Of a DNA stretch of 64,000 nt, positions 7,889 to 15,227 are shown piece by piece. The translations under genes and the position numbers were made by a program. The stretch lies in the NCBI GenBank assembly GCA_016286785.1, contig JAEEUB010000002.1:1-64000 (forward strand). The letters are read 5' to 3'. Position 1 is the first letter of the stretch, and each line of letters begins with the position of its first letter. The notes below the pieces were generated by a model, which saw nothing but the letters and a program-made list of their open reading frames with translations, was not told the origin of the DNA and made no database searches. This DNA comes from Candidatus Saccharimonadota bacterium (lineage in GTDB: Bacteria; Patescibacteriota; Saccharimonadia; Saccharimonadales; Saccharimonadaceae).

Positions 7889-8059
7889 ATGTACGAAGAC
7901 TACGAAGACTATCAGGCCGAGTTCCGCGACGACTCTGATGCCTACGAGCATTCTAGTGGAAGCCATTTCACTAGCTGTTCGTACGACGAGGACGGCTATC
8001 CTGAGCCTTACGACGACTCTGATACCTACGAGCAGGGTGGCTATCTTCCGTCCGAGTAG
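7889..8059 (+). CDS. Small acidic, tyrosine-rich protein (56 aa)
   Basis: This short ORF, starting MYEDYEDYQAEF and ending YLPSE, is very rich in Asp, Glu and Tyr. It contains a repeated unit, DDSDAYEHSSG and DDSDTYEQGG. It has a complete expression cassette: a near-consensus promoter, a strong GGGGGGAG ribosome site 4 bases before ATG, and a strong terminator. Its base composition is clearly more GC-rich than its neighbours, which suggests separate origin. I do not recognise the family. The overlapping frames look worse as protein (Thr/Arg-rich with no ribosome site). An acidic DNA-mimic or inhibitor role is possible but is speculation. Confidence 0.6.
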   Translation: MYEDYEDYQAEFRDDSDAYEHSSGSHFTSCSYDEDGYPEPYDDSDTYEQGGYLPSE

Positions 8060-8100
8060 AACCTTGCGCATCGCTTAGTCGCACCCAGAACTACCGGAAG

Positions 8101-8145
8101 CCCCGAGCATCGGCTTATTTGCCGTATTAGTCTCGGGGTTTTCTC
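8101..8145 (+). terminator. Terminator of the 56-aa ORF
   Basis: CCCCGAG and CTCGGGG close a hairpin that has an inner CGGC/GCCG stem, followed by TTTTCT. Confidence 0.85.
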
Positions 8146-8183
8146 TATAAAAATCAGACCCATTTTACTGGTATAATTAACCT

Positions 8184-9536
8184 ATGCAAAAGAGTTTTAT
8201 CGCAATCGACTTAAAATCTTTTTACGCCTCGGTAGAATGCAAAGAGAGAGGACTAAACCCCTTAACGGCCAGGCTTGTTGTCGCCGATGAGTCGCGAACT
8301 GATAAAACTATTTGTCTAGCAGTCTCACCTGCTCTTAAGGCCCTTGGAATCCCTGGCCGAGCTAGGCTCTATGAGGTTAAGCAAAAAGCAAAAGATTTTA
8401 TCATTGCAAAACCACGTATGGCCTACTATATCAGCTACAGTACGCAGATTTATAACATATACTTAAAATACATCGCCAAAGAGGATATACATGTCTATTC
8501 AATTGACGAGGTCTTTATTGATGCGACATCATATCTAAAAACTTATCATTGTACGGCGCACGAACTCGCAATAAAAATCATTAAAACAATCCTAAAGGAA
8601 ACTGGAATTACGGCTACGGCGGGCATTGGGACAAACATGTATCTAGCAAAAGTAGCGATGGATATCTTAGCAAAGCACACAAAACCAGACAAAGACGGCG
8701 TTAGGATTGCAAAGCTAAACGAAATGAGCTATCGTAAAAAACTCTGGACGCACCGACCTTTAACAGATTTTTGGCGAGTCGGGAGAGGGTATGCTAAGCG
8801 CCTAGAATCAGCCGGCATCTATACTATGGGTGACATAGCTTTATGTTCAGAGCGAGATGAAGATTATCTTTACAAGATGTTTGGAGTTAATGCGGAACTT
8901 TTAATTGATCATGCTTGGGGTTATGAGCCGTGCGAAATTCGCGATATCAAGGCCTACCGCCCAAAGAATAACTCCTTTTCGTCGGGACAGGTTTTAAAAG
9001 AGCCGTATTCATTTAAAAAAGCTTTGACCGTAGCGCGGGAAATGGCAGAAGAAATAGGTCTTAACCTCTTAAAGCGCAGATTAATGACAAACCAAGTAGT
9101 ATTAACCATAAACTACGATAAGCTAAATCTAGAAAAGGGTTATGAGGGCGAAACCAAGCTAGATTTTTATGGTCGTAAAGTGCCAAAATATACACACGGA
9201 ACATATAATCTTAACGAATATACCGATTCCTCACAATTAATCAGCGAGGCGGTAGAAAAATTATTTAGTTCTCTAGTTAATCCCAAACTGTTAATAAGAC
9301 GTATTACAATTAATGTAAACAATGTAAAAAGCGACGAAGAAATCAAAAAATCCCCACAACAGCTAAGCTTGTTCTCGGAACAAAAATCAAAGCTAAAAAA
9401 AGAAAAAAGAACCAATGAGGCGATTATCGCCATCAAAAGGCGTTATGGCAAAAACGCAATCTTAAAAGGTATTAACTTTGAAGAGGGTGCAACCGGCAGG
9501 GAGCGAAACGCGCAAATTGGAGGTCATAAAGCATGA
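8184..9536 (+). CDS. Y-family (UmuC/UvrX-like) DNA polymerase
   Basis: This is an error-prone lesion-bypass polymerase. The 450-aa protein begins with the palm motif AIDLKSFYASVE (metal-binding Asp) and has YSIDEVFIDA with the catalytic Asp-Glu pair. The helix-hairpin region (FWRVGRGYAKRL) and little-finger domain follow. QLSLF at residues 393-397 matches the beta-clamp-binding consensus. The subtype resembles UvrX/UmuC-like polymerases of Firmicutes, which are often next to a YolD-like gene, as here (4-base overlap). A TATAAT box ends 6 bases before ATG, so the mRNA is predicted leaderless. No LexA-type operator was recognised. Confidence 0.9.
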   Translation: MQKSFIAIDLKSFYASVECKERGLNPLTARLVVADESRTDKTICLAVSPALKALGIPGRARLYEVKQKAKDFIIAKPRMAYYISYSTQIYNIYLKYIAKEDIHVYSIDEVFIDATSYLKTYHCTAHELAIKIIKTILKETGITATAGIGTNMYLAKVAMDILAKHTKPDKDGVRIAKLNEMSYRKKLWTHRPLTDFWRVGRGYAKRLESAGIYTMGDIALCSERDEDYLYKMFGVNAELLIDHAWGYEPCEIRDIKAYRPKNNSFSSGQVLKEPYSFKKALTVAREMAEEIGLNLLKRRLMTNQVVLTINYDKLNLEKGYEGETKLDFYGRKVPKYTHGTYNLNEYTDSSQLISEAVEKLFSSLVNPKLLIRRITINVNNVKSDEEIKKSPQQLSLFSEQKSKLKKEKRTNEAIIAIKRRYGKNAILKGINFEEGATGRERNAQIGGHKA

Positions 9537-9748
9537 AATATGAAGAAATCATAAATCACCCGCATTATGAACCAAAAAACCACCCACGCATGTCAAGAGA
9601 AATGCGAGCCGGGCAGTTTGCCCCCTATGCAGCGCTCGTAGGATACGCAGATGCGGTTGAAAAAACCGCTAAATTTGCAGAACTCAGAACCAGGCGAATC
9701 ATAGAGCCTAATTTAGACGATGAAAGATTTGATATAATAGAGTCATGA
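9533..9748 (+). CDS. YolD-like small protein coupled to Y-family polymerase
   Basis: This 71-aa protein contains the sequence SREMRAGQFAPYAAL, which matches the YolD-like motif (SRxxRAxQFxPFxAL) of small proteins encoded beside UmuC/UvrX polymerases in Firmicutes. It overlaps the polymerase by 4 bases (ATGA) and the following glycosyltransferase start by 4 bases. Its function is not established. Genomic association suggests it modulates the polymerase. The -10 box of the next gene lies inside its 3' end. Confidence 0.8.
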   Translation: MKYEEIINHPHYEPKNHPRMSREMRAGQFAPYAALVGYADAVEKTAKFAELRTRRIIEPNLDDERFDIIES

Positions 9749-10572
9749 ATATTTTATACTGCGGCGACAAAGGAATAGCGCGGGGTGCGCTGGTGTCGAT
9801 CCTCTCAATTCTAAAACATAACAAAGGCGTTTTGCACTTCTATATCCTAACTATTAATTATGAGGATACAAAAGCTTTCACCAAGGCGGCCGCAAAATTT
9901 TTGGACGAATTAGTTAAAAAAACAAATTCAAAAAGCTTTGTTGAATTAATTGACGCAACAAAAGTATTTGTATCAAACCTGCCAAGTAAAAATATGGGTT
10001 CATATTTTACTCCATGTTCGATGCTAAGACTTTATATCGATAAAGTCCCAGAGATAAATAAGTTAGACCGAGTGCTCTATCTAGATTACGATGTGGTGTG
10101 TCGTGGCGATTTGGGCAACCTATACAGCATGAATATGGACGGAATCGAAGCGGCAGGAGCCCTAGACATATATGGCAAAAACTTCTATCACTATCATGGT
10201 CTGTTTAATTTTGACTATATGAATTCCGGCGTAATGCTATTTAATATGCCAGAGTGCCTAAAAACGAATATGTTTGAAAAAGCGGTTAAACTATGTGCTG
10301 ATAAATGGATGATGTTAGCCGATCAAGCTGCGCTCAATAAATCAATTACTAATCGCATAATATTACCAAGAAAATATAATGAACAAGCGGAACGGCCCAA
10401 AAAGGATACCGTCTTACATCATTTTTCAAATAACTTTAAATTTTTCCCATATTTTAGAGTACAAAAAGTTAAGCCTTTTGAAGTAGACAAGATTCATAGC
10501 ATTTTAAAAATACACGAATATGACGATATTTTAGACGAATATTTAAGATTAAAGGAGTATGTAGAAGATTAA
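9745..10572 (+). CDS. Glycosyltransferase family 8 protein
   Basis: GT8 enzymes are retaining sugar transferases using UDP-sugars. The 275-aa protein begins with a nucleotide-binding strand (MNILYCGDKG), has the metal-binding DxD motif in VLYLDYDVV (about residue 115), and the MNSGVMLFNM motif typical of GT8. It ends with a HHF-containing segment (about 230). It starts inside the preceding stop codon (ATGA), yet a TATAAT box ends exactly 6 bases before its ATG, so it can be transcribed separately as a leaderless mRNA. Acyltransferase and a second GT8 gene follow, pointing to glycolipid or surface glycan synthesis. The acceptor is unknown. Confidence 0.87.
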   Translation: MNILYCGDKGIARGALVSILSILKHNKGVLHFYILTINYEDTKAFTKAAAKFLDELVKKTNSKSFVELIDATKVFVSNLPSKNMGSYFTPCSMLRLYIDKVPEINKLDRVLYLDYDVVCRGDLGNLYSMNMDGIEAAGALDIYGKNFYHYHGLFNFDYMNSGVMLFNMPECLKTNMFEKAVKLCADKWMMLADQAALNKSITNRIILPRKYNEQAERPKKDTVLHHFSNNFKFFPYFRVQKVKPFEVDKIHSILKIHEYDDILDEYLRLKEYVED

Positions 10573-10594
10573 AACTACATGTTATACTAAAACT

Positions 10595-11428
10595 ATGGCT
10601 AAAGCAGAATTATTCCAAAAAGACATACCAAAAGAAGAACGCATATTTTATTACGAATCAGAAGAAGACGACCCGATAAAAACCGACGAACAAGAGAAGA
10701 AAATAGAGGTAGGTTTGCCAAAGGACTACCAATTTATTCCCAAAAACCCTTTTACGAAATTATATTCAGCACTGCTGTTTAGGGCTTTTAAAGTGTTCGG
10801 TCAGTATTACGAGCGTGTATATTGGCAAACAAAGTTTTATGGCCGCGAAAAGTTAAAAAAAGCCAAAGGTAAAGGATACGTCATGTATGCCAATCATACT
10901 AATCCGTTCCACGATGTATTTGGTCCAGCTTTTGCGGCGGATCGGCGAATTTTTACAATTATCTCGCCCGTAAACTTAAAGATTCCAGGGATTGGTAAAC
11001 TTTTACCTTTAATTGGTGGTCTACCTCTAGGGAAAACCAAGGCTGAAAAAGCCGCCTTTAATGCGGCCGTAGATAAGAGGTTGGCGCAAAAGAATGCGCT
11101 AATTATTTATCCCGAAGCTCATGTTTGGCCATATGCAACCAATATTCGCAAGTTTCCAGCCGGAGACAGATCCTTTAAATATGCAGTGCGTAACAACTTA
11201 CCGATTTTTACTATGACAACCACTTATCATAGGCGTAAAGACAAAAAGCGTGGCGATTTGCCTCGCATGGACGTCTATGTAGATGGGCCATTTTATCCAA
11301 ACCCCAAAAAGTCCGAGGCTGAAAATATGACAGATTTAGCCAAGAAAGCCTATGATTCTATGGTAAAATATAGTAAGAATAACACTTACGAATATTTTAC
11401 ATATAAGAAGGTTTCAAAGAAAAAATGA
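10595..11428 (+). CDS. Lysophospholipid acyltransferase-family (PlsC-like) protein
   Basis: This enzyme would transfer an acyl group to a glycerolipid or glycolipid at the membrane. The 277-aa protein carries the acyltransferase block YANHTNPFHDVFGP (His and Asp separated by five residues instead of the usual four), a G-rich LIGGLPLGK block and YPEAHVWPY in place of the common FPEG motif. This YPEAH variant is one I associate with a Gram-positive subfamily. It lies between two GT8 genes and overlaps the second by 4 bases. TATACT ends 6 bases before ATG (leaderless). The acidic N-terminus (about 1-45) is probably disordered. Confidence 0.8.
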   Translation: MAKAELFQKDIPKEERIFYYESEEDDPIKTDEQEKKIEVGLPKDYQFIPKNPFTKLYSALLFRAFKVFGQYYERVYWQTKFYGREKLKKAKGKGYVMYANHTNPFHDVFGPAFAADRRIFTIISPVNLKIPGIGKLLPLIGGLPLGKTKAEKAAFNAAVDKRLAQKNALIIYPEAHVWPYATNIRKFPAGDRSFKYAVRNNLPIFTMTTTYHRRKDKKRGDLPRMDVYVDGPFYPNPKKSEAENMTDLAKKAYDSMVKYSKNNTYEYFTYKKVSKKK

Positions 11429-12417
11429 GTATTTTTGACACAGGAAGTCCGATTAATAAGTACACAAAAGTTGTGCCAGTTTTTTTAACAATCAATAACG
11501 CCTATGCTCCATACGCTGCGGCCACAATACATTCGCTCACTAAGCACGTTAGTCCAGATAGGTATTATAAAGTCATAATTTTACACGACGGAATCAATCT
11601 GGTAAATCGCTGGCGGTTGAGGAGTCTTGTTACTAAAAACGTTGCTCTTCAGTTTAAAAAGATGACGAGAAGCCTATATCTTAAAGCTATAATCACTTAC
11701 TGCACGCGTAGGCAAAAAGGTGCTGGCGATTTCTTTTCATCAGCAGTTTATTATTACCGCGCTTTTATTCCAATGTTGTTTCCCATTTACAAAAAAGCAA
11801 TCTACATAGATAGTGACGTTATTTTAAGGGGAGATATTGGCGAGTTGTTTGATATCGAACTCGGTGATAATGCTTTGGCTGCAGTAATCGACCCCAAGGT
11901 TACGGATATCAAAGAGTTTCGTGATTATGTTGATAATGCGCTCGGCATACCACACGAAGAATATGTAAACTCTGGCGTTCAGGTAATGAATCTAAAAAAG
12001 ATGCGAAAAATCAGATATTTAACACAAATGATTGATTTAATACGCGAATTTGATGCGGACCTAGTAGCCCCAGATCAAGATTATTTAAATCTTATTCTGC
12101 GCGGCCAAATTTTGCCATTATCACCAGTTTGGAATGCAGAGCCCACCAAAGATTTACCTAGGAATGTCAAGCTAGTGCATTTCAATCTATTTAATAAACC
12201 ATGGCACTATAAAGATGTCCCATGCGAAAGAATCTTTTGGAATGCGGCTAGAGGAACAGGTTTTACTGGAGAATTAAAACGCCAACAGGCGTCCTTTGAC
12301 GAGAAAAAGCAAAAAGAAGACCATGAAAAGGTGGCAGCACTAATCGAAAAAGCAAAAAAACTCGGCAAGTCAAAAGAACCAATTATAAAAATGAACAAAG
12401 AAAAAAGTCAGGACTAA
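11425..12417 (+). CDS. Glycosyltransferase family 8 protein
   Basis: The second GT8 enzyme of the cluster has 330 aa. It has the DxD motif in AIYIDSDVILRGD (about 130), EYVNSGVQVMNL (about 185), DQDYLNLI and the metal-binding C-terminal HFN...KPW segment. It overlaps the acyltransferase stop by 4 bases (ATGA), so translation is coupled. The last 45 residues are a charged Lys/Glu tail. The GT8-acyltransferase-GT8 arrangement suggests a short pathway making an acylated glycoconjugate for the envelope. The sugars cannot be told from sequence. Confidence 0.88.
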   Translation: MSIFDTGSPINKYTKVVPVFLTINNAYAPYAAATIHSLTKHVSPDRYYKVIILHDGINLVNRWRLRSLVTKNVALQFKKMTRSLYLKAIITYCTRRQKGAGDFFSSAVYYYRAFIPMLFPIYKKAIYIDSDVILRGDIGELFDIELGDNALAAVIDPKVTDIKEFRDYVDNALGIPHEEYVNSGVQVMNLKKMRKIRYLTQMIDLIREFDADLVAPDQDYLNLILRGQILPLSPVWNAEPTKDLPRNVKLVHFNLFNKPWHYKDVPCERIFWNAARGTGFTGELKRQQASFDEKKQKEDHEKVAALIEKAKKLGKSKEPIIKMNKEKSQD

Positions 12418-12430
12418 AGAGTCTGACTTT
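12402..12430. terminator. Bidirectional terminator between GT8 gene and tRNA-Cys
   Basis: AAAGTCAG and CTGACTTT form an 8-bp stem that includes the GT8 stop codon. On the minus strand it is followed by TTTTTTC and so should terminate tRNA-Cys. On the plus strand the T-run is short. Confidence 0.65.
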
Positions 12431-12432
12431 AA

Positions 12433-12506
12433 TGGAGGCGCCTACCGGAATTGAACCGGTGTACGCGGTTTTGCAGACCGCTGCGTAACCACTCCGCCAA
12501 AGCGCC
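12433..12506 (-). tRNA. tRNA-Cys (GCA)
   Basis: On the minus strand acceptor GGCGCTT pairs with AGGCGCC, the anticodon loop CTGCAAA gives GCA, the T-loop is GTTCAAT and CCA is encoded. Confidence 0.95.
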
Positions 12507-12520
12507 GTAAACTCATTATA

Positions 12521-13444
12521 TCACATTTGCAACAGCGCTACACCAATTACGATAAGAACCGTTGCGGCTAGATGCGTGAGAATGGTCTTCTTGTCCAGTT
12601 TCTCGCGACCAAACTTTGGCCAGACTAAGGTAAGCAAAAGCCCCATAAAGAAAATCACAATAGGCTCCGAAGAATCTGATGCTGCGGATGCAACCGCTAC
12701 GGTTGGTGCGAGCACCAAAGCTCCGCGATAGGTAAAATCTTTAGCAAGAGAAATTAAATAATTAGCCGTCATCGGCATAAGAACTCTATATTTTGATTGT
12801 TTAACCACTTTATAAAACCTTCGATGCCATTTTGGCCGTGACCAAACGATGGCGATATTGCCGATGGCCTTACCAAGAGTTAAAAAGGCGATACTTGTGA
12901 TAAAATTTGGGCTTTTTTCATTGGCGACGACAAAAACTAGATTCCCAACTACTGCAATAAAAACGTAAACTAGCGCATAGGCTACAGCCTTAATCTTAGT
13001 TTGACGTGACCTCTTGCGAGCTGTGAGCACAATTAAAATTGGAGCAGCCAAAATTATTGCAAGAGCAACCAGCTGGCTTGCTGTAAATGTTTCTCCAAGA
13101 AATAGCCACCCTAGTATTAGGTATAAAACAGGTGCCAGTTGAATAAAAATACCTAAATTTGTCGAATCATCAATTTCTAAGACTTTAATATAGGGGATAG
13201 TAGAAGTAGCGCTAATAAGTCCAGCCAGAACTAAAAGTCCGATAATTCCAATATCAATAGAACTAAAATCAAAACCAATCACTAAAAGAATAATGACTAC
13301 TGCAGCTAGTCCCATGTATCCATAAAATAATCTTTGGGCAAAAGCGAGACGTTTCTTAAAATAAACATCAGAAACGTAGTTATCTGCAAAAATTCTTAAA
13401 GCATCCAGGACGGTGGCAAAGATTACCAGAATAATCCATGTCAT
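12521..13444 (-). CDS. EamA/DMT-superfamily transporter
   Basis: This is a 307-aa integral membrane protein with about ten predicted helices in two similar halves, the layout of the drug/metabolite transporter superfamily. The end of the first half (FLGETFTASQLVALAIILAA) has the FxGE motif typical of EamA proteins. The substrate is unknown. The gene overlaps the upstream antiporter by 4 bases (ATGA), so the two are co-translated. Shortly downstream lies tRNA-Cys. Confidence 0.82.
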   Translation of the reverse strand: MTWIILVIFATVLDALRIFADNYVSDVYFKKRLAFAQRLFYGYMGLAAVVIILLVIGFDFSSIDIGIIGLLVLAGLISATSTIPYIKVLEIDDSTNLGIFIQLAPVLYLILGWLFLGETFTASQLVALAIILAAPILIVLTARKRSRQTKIKAVAYALVYVFIAVVGNLVFVVANEKSPNFITSIAFLTLGKAIGNIAIVWSRPKWHRRFYKVVKQSKYRVLMPMTANYLISLAKDFTYRGALVLAPTVAVASAASDSSEPIVIFFMGLLLTLVWPKFGREKLDKKTILTHLAATVLIVIGVALLQM

Positions 13445-14412
13445 ATTAGCGCTCCGTAAACTATGTAGCTATAATAAAGCGTAAAAATCACTAGCATCAA
13501 AGCACCTTCGGTGCGGCTTATTCTTTTGCTAGTGGCAGTAACAATCCAAAGAATTGCTGACGAACCAATCAGCATTACAATATCAATTAGCTCAAAGTTT
13601 TGCGGCGTGATAGTGCCAAAAATGGCAACCGGAAGCCCAAGCACCACGCAAATATTAAAAATATTACTACCAACAATGTTACCAACTAGTAGGTCGTTTT
13701 CGCCACGCCTAGCGGCAGTAACGGTAGTAACCAGCTCTGGTAGAGATGTTCCAATTGCAATGATAGTTAGTGAGATTACGCGCTCCGAAATACCGAGAGA
13801 AGATGCAATGAACGACGCCGAATTAACTACCAACTGGCTGCCAGCAATTACACCTACAACCCCAACAATCAAAAGACAAAAAGCTAGCGGTAGCTTGTAT
13901 TTCGGCTCGGTCACCTCCTTGTTGATTTTTCGATTTTTGCGAGTAGTTTGAACTATATAGTAAATAAAAATTGCAAAGAAAAGAATACAAACGATGGCAT
14001 CGCTACGAGAAAAATCATTTGCTGCGGCACCAGAAATATCAAGATCCAAAAACAACACTACTAGCGCTGTAGAAATGAGTAGCAGAAGCGGCAACTCTTT
14101 GCTAATGGTTGTTTTTTTGATTCTGATAGGCTTAATAATTGCTGCAATTCCAATCAGTAGCAAAATGTTAATGATGTTACTTCCTACAATGTTACCTAGT
14201 AGCATATCGTTATTGCCGCTCGCAAGGGCCGCAATCGATACGGCGAGTTCTGGCATACCGGTACCGATGGCTACAATAGTTAGCCCAATCAGCTGTTTAG
14301 AGACCCTAAAATGGGAAGCGATCGCCGAAGCTCCAGAAATCAGCCACCCAGCACCTTTTATCAAAAAAATAAATCCAACAGCCAGTATAATTACTTGTAA
14401 AATCATTTCCAT
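13441..14412 (-). CDS. Sodium/calcium antiporter (CaCA family, YrbG-like)
   Basis: This membrane exchanger exports Ca2+ in exchange for cations. The 323-aa protein shows the two inverted alpha repeats with the ion-binding signatures GTGMPELAVS (about 55) and GTSLPELVTT (about 225), each followed by GNIVGSNIxNI. It has about ten helices. I chose the ATG at 14412 over the longer form at 14439, because the longer start overlaps a TATAAT box (14423-14428). From 14412 the spacing is 10 bases, compatible with a leaderless or very short leader. Confidence 0.9.
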   Translation of the reverse strand: MEMILQVIILAVGFIFLIKGAGWLISGASAIASHFRVSKQLIGLTIVAIGTGMPELAVSIAALASGNNDMLLGNIVGSNIINILLLIGIAAIIKPIRIKKTTISKELPLLLLISTALVVLFLDLDISGAAANDFSRSDAIVCILFFAIFIYYIVQTTRKNRKINKEVTEPKYKLPLAFCLLIVGVVGVIAGSQLVVNSASFIASSLGISERVISLTIIAIGTSLPELVTTVTAARRGENDLLVGNIVGSNIFNICVVLGLPVAIFGTITPQNFELIDIVMLIGSSAILWIVTATSKRISRTEGALMLVIFTLYYSYIVYGALI

Positions 14413-14487
14413 GCTTATGGTTATTATACCATAAAGCATATAGGGAAGCGTTCAAAGGCAATACTATTTTGTGAACAACGGCAATGA

Positions 14488-15000
14488 TTATTTTGTCTTA
14501 ATCCAATATCTTGCCATCTCTTCGCCATCGGCGGCGGTGACCGTATCCCAGTATTGGCCGCCGGCCTTTTCTATCATAGTGCGGCTAGCAGTATTATCAA
14601 CTAATGCTACGCTGATTATATCTTTAATGCCAAACTCATTATTAGCTAGCTCGCACATCTTTTTTAGTGCTGCTGTACCATACTTTTTGCATCTGTATGG
14701 AGCATCAATAGCAATGCCAATATGCCCCGCATTATGCAACCAAAAACCATTAAGGGTCGGCCGCAGCGTAATCACGCCAACAATTATGTCGTCGTTTAAG
14801 ATCCAATAATATTTACACGCACAAGGGTCATGAGCGGCTAGTCCATTTATTTCTCTAATTTTTGCGCGCATTTTTTCAACAGTTTTAATATTGTCAAACA
14901 TGCCGATAATATTAAATCCACGAGCACTAAGATCTGCTTTCATTAAAAAATCAAGCCTATCTTGACCGTCTTTGAGGTTAAATTCTTGAAAATGTATCAT
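14488..15000 (-). CDS. GNAT-family N-acetyltransferase
   Basis: This 170-aa protein has the GNAT fold. The acetyl-CoA region is AGHIGIAIDAPYRCKKYGTAAL (about 92-113), with the RxxGxxA loop degenerate to CKKYGTA. This is followed by the helix and strand DIISVALVDNTAS and RTMIEKAG. A TAATAT box ends 6 bases before the ATG (leaderless). The substrate is unknown. A second, distantly similar GNAT lies at 47154-47660 (shared NAGHxGxxI segment). It may act on a small molecule or on ribosomal or peptidoglycan amino groups. Confidence 0.82.
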   Translation of the reverse strand: MIHFQEFNLKDGQDRLDFLMKADLSARGFNIIGMFDNIKTVEKMRAKIREINGLAAHDPCACKYYWILNDDIIVGVITLRPTLNGFWLHNAGHIGIAIDAPYRCKKYGTAALKKMCELANNEFGIKDIISVALVDNTASRTMIEKAGGQYWDTVTAADGEEMARYWIKTK

Positions 15001-15016
15001 GGTTAAATATTAAAAA

Positions 15017-15166
15017 ATGGTGCACCTAATATCTCCAAATTTATATTTTTCTAACTCAATTGAATCGTGCGATTTTGATGAGCTAAGTAAAGAACTCAAT
15101 CGTTGGAAAGATGCACTACACGGTGATTATATCAGGTGGCAAGTGCAAAATCAAGTTGCGATCTAG
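15017..15166 (+). pseudogene. Possible 49-aa ORF or gene remnant
   Basis: A short open frame (MVHLISPNLYFSN...) sits on the plus strand between two minus-strand genes. It has no ribosome site and no clear promoter. Its composition is protein-like (ELNRWKDAL), so it could be the leftover start of a lost gene or a small protein. I see nothing else in the 227 bases between the acetyltransferase and the cysteine peptidase gene. Confidence 0.2.
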
Positions 15167-15227
15167 CTCTCTATTTTTATCAGAAAGGCAAAAAGTATTC
15201 GTTACATCTTAGCGGATGCTCATTGAT

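Noticed and set aside
7866..8078. 70-aa ORF (Thr/Arg-rich) overlapping the 56-aa ORF
   Set aside because: It starts upstream of the ribosome site and has an unnatural composition. The other frame has GGGGGGAG at correct spacing.
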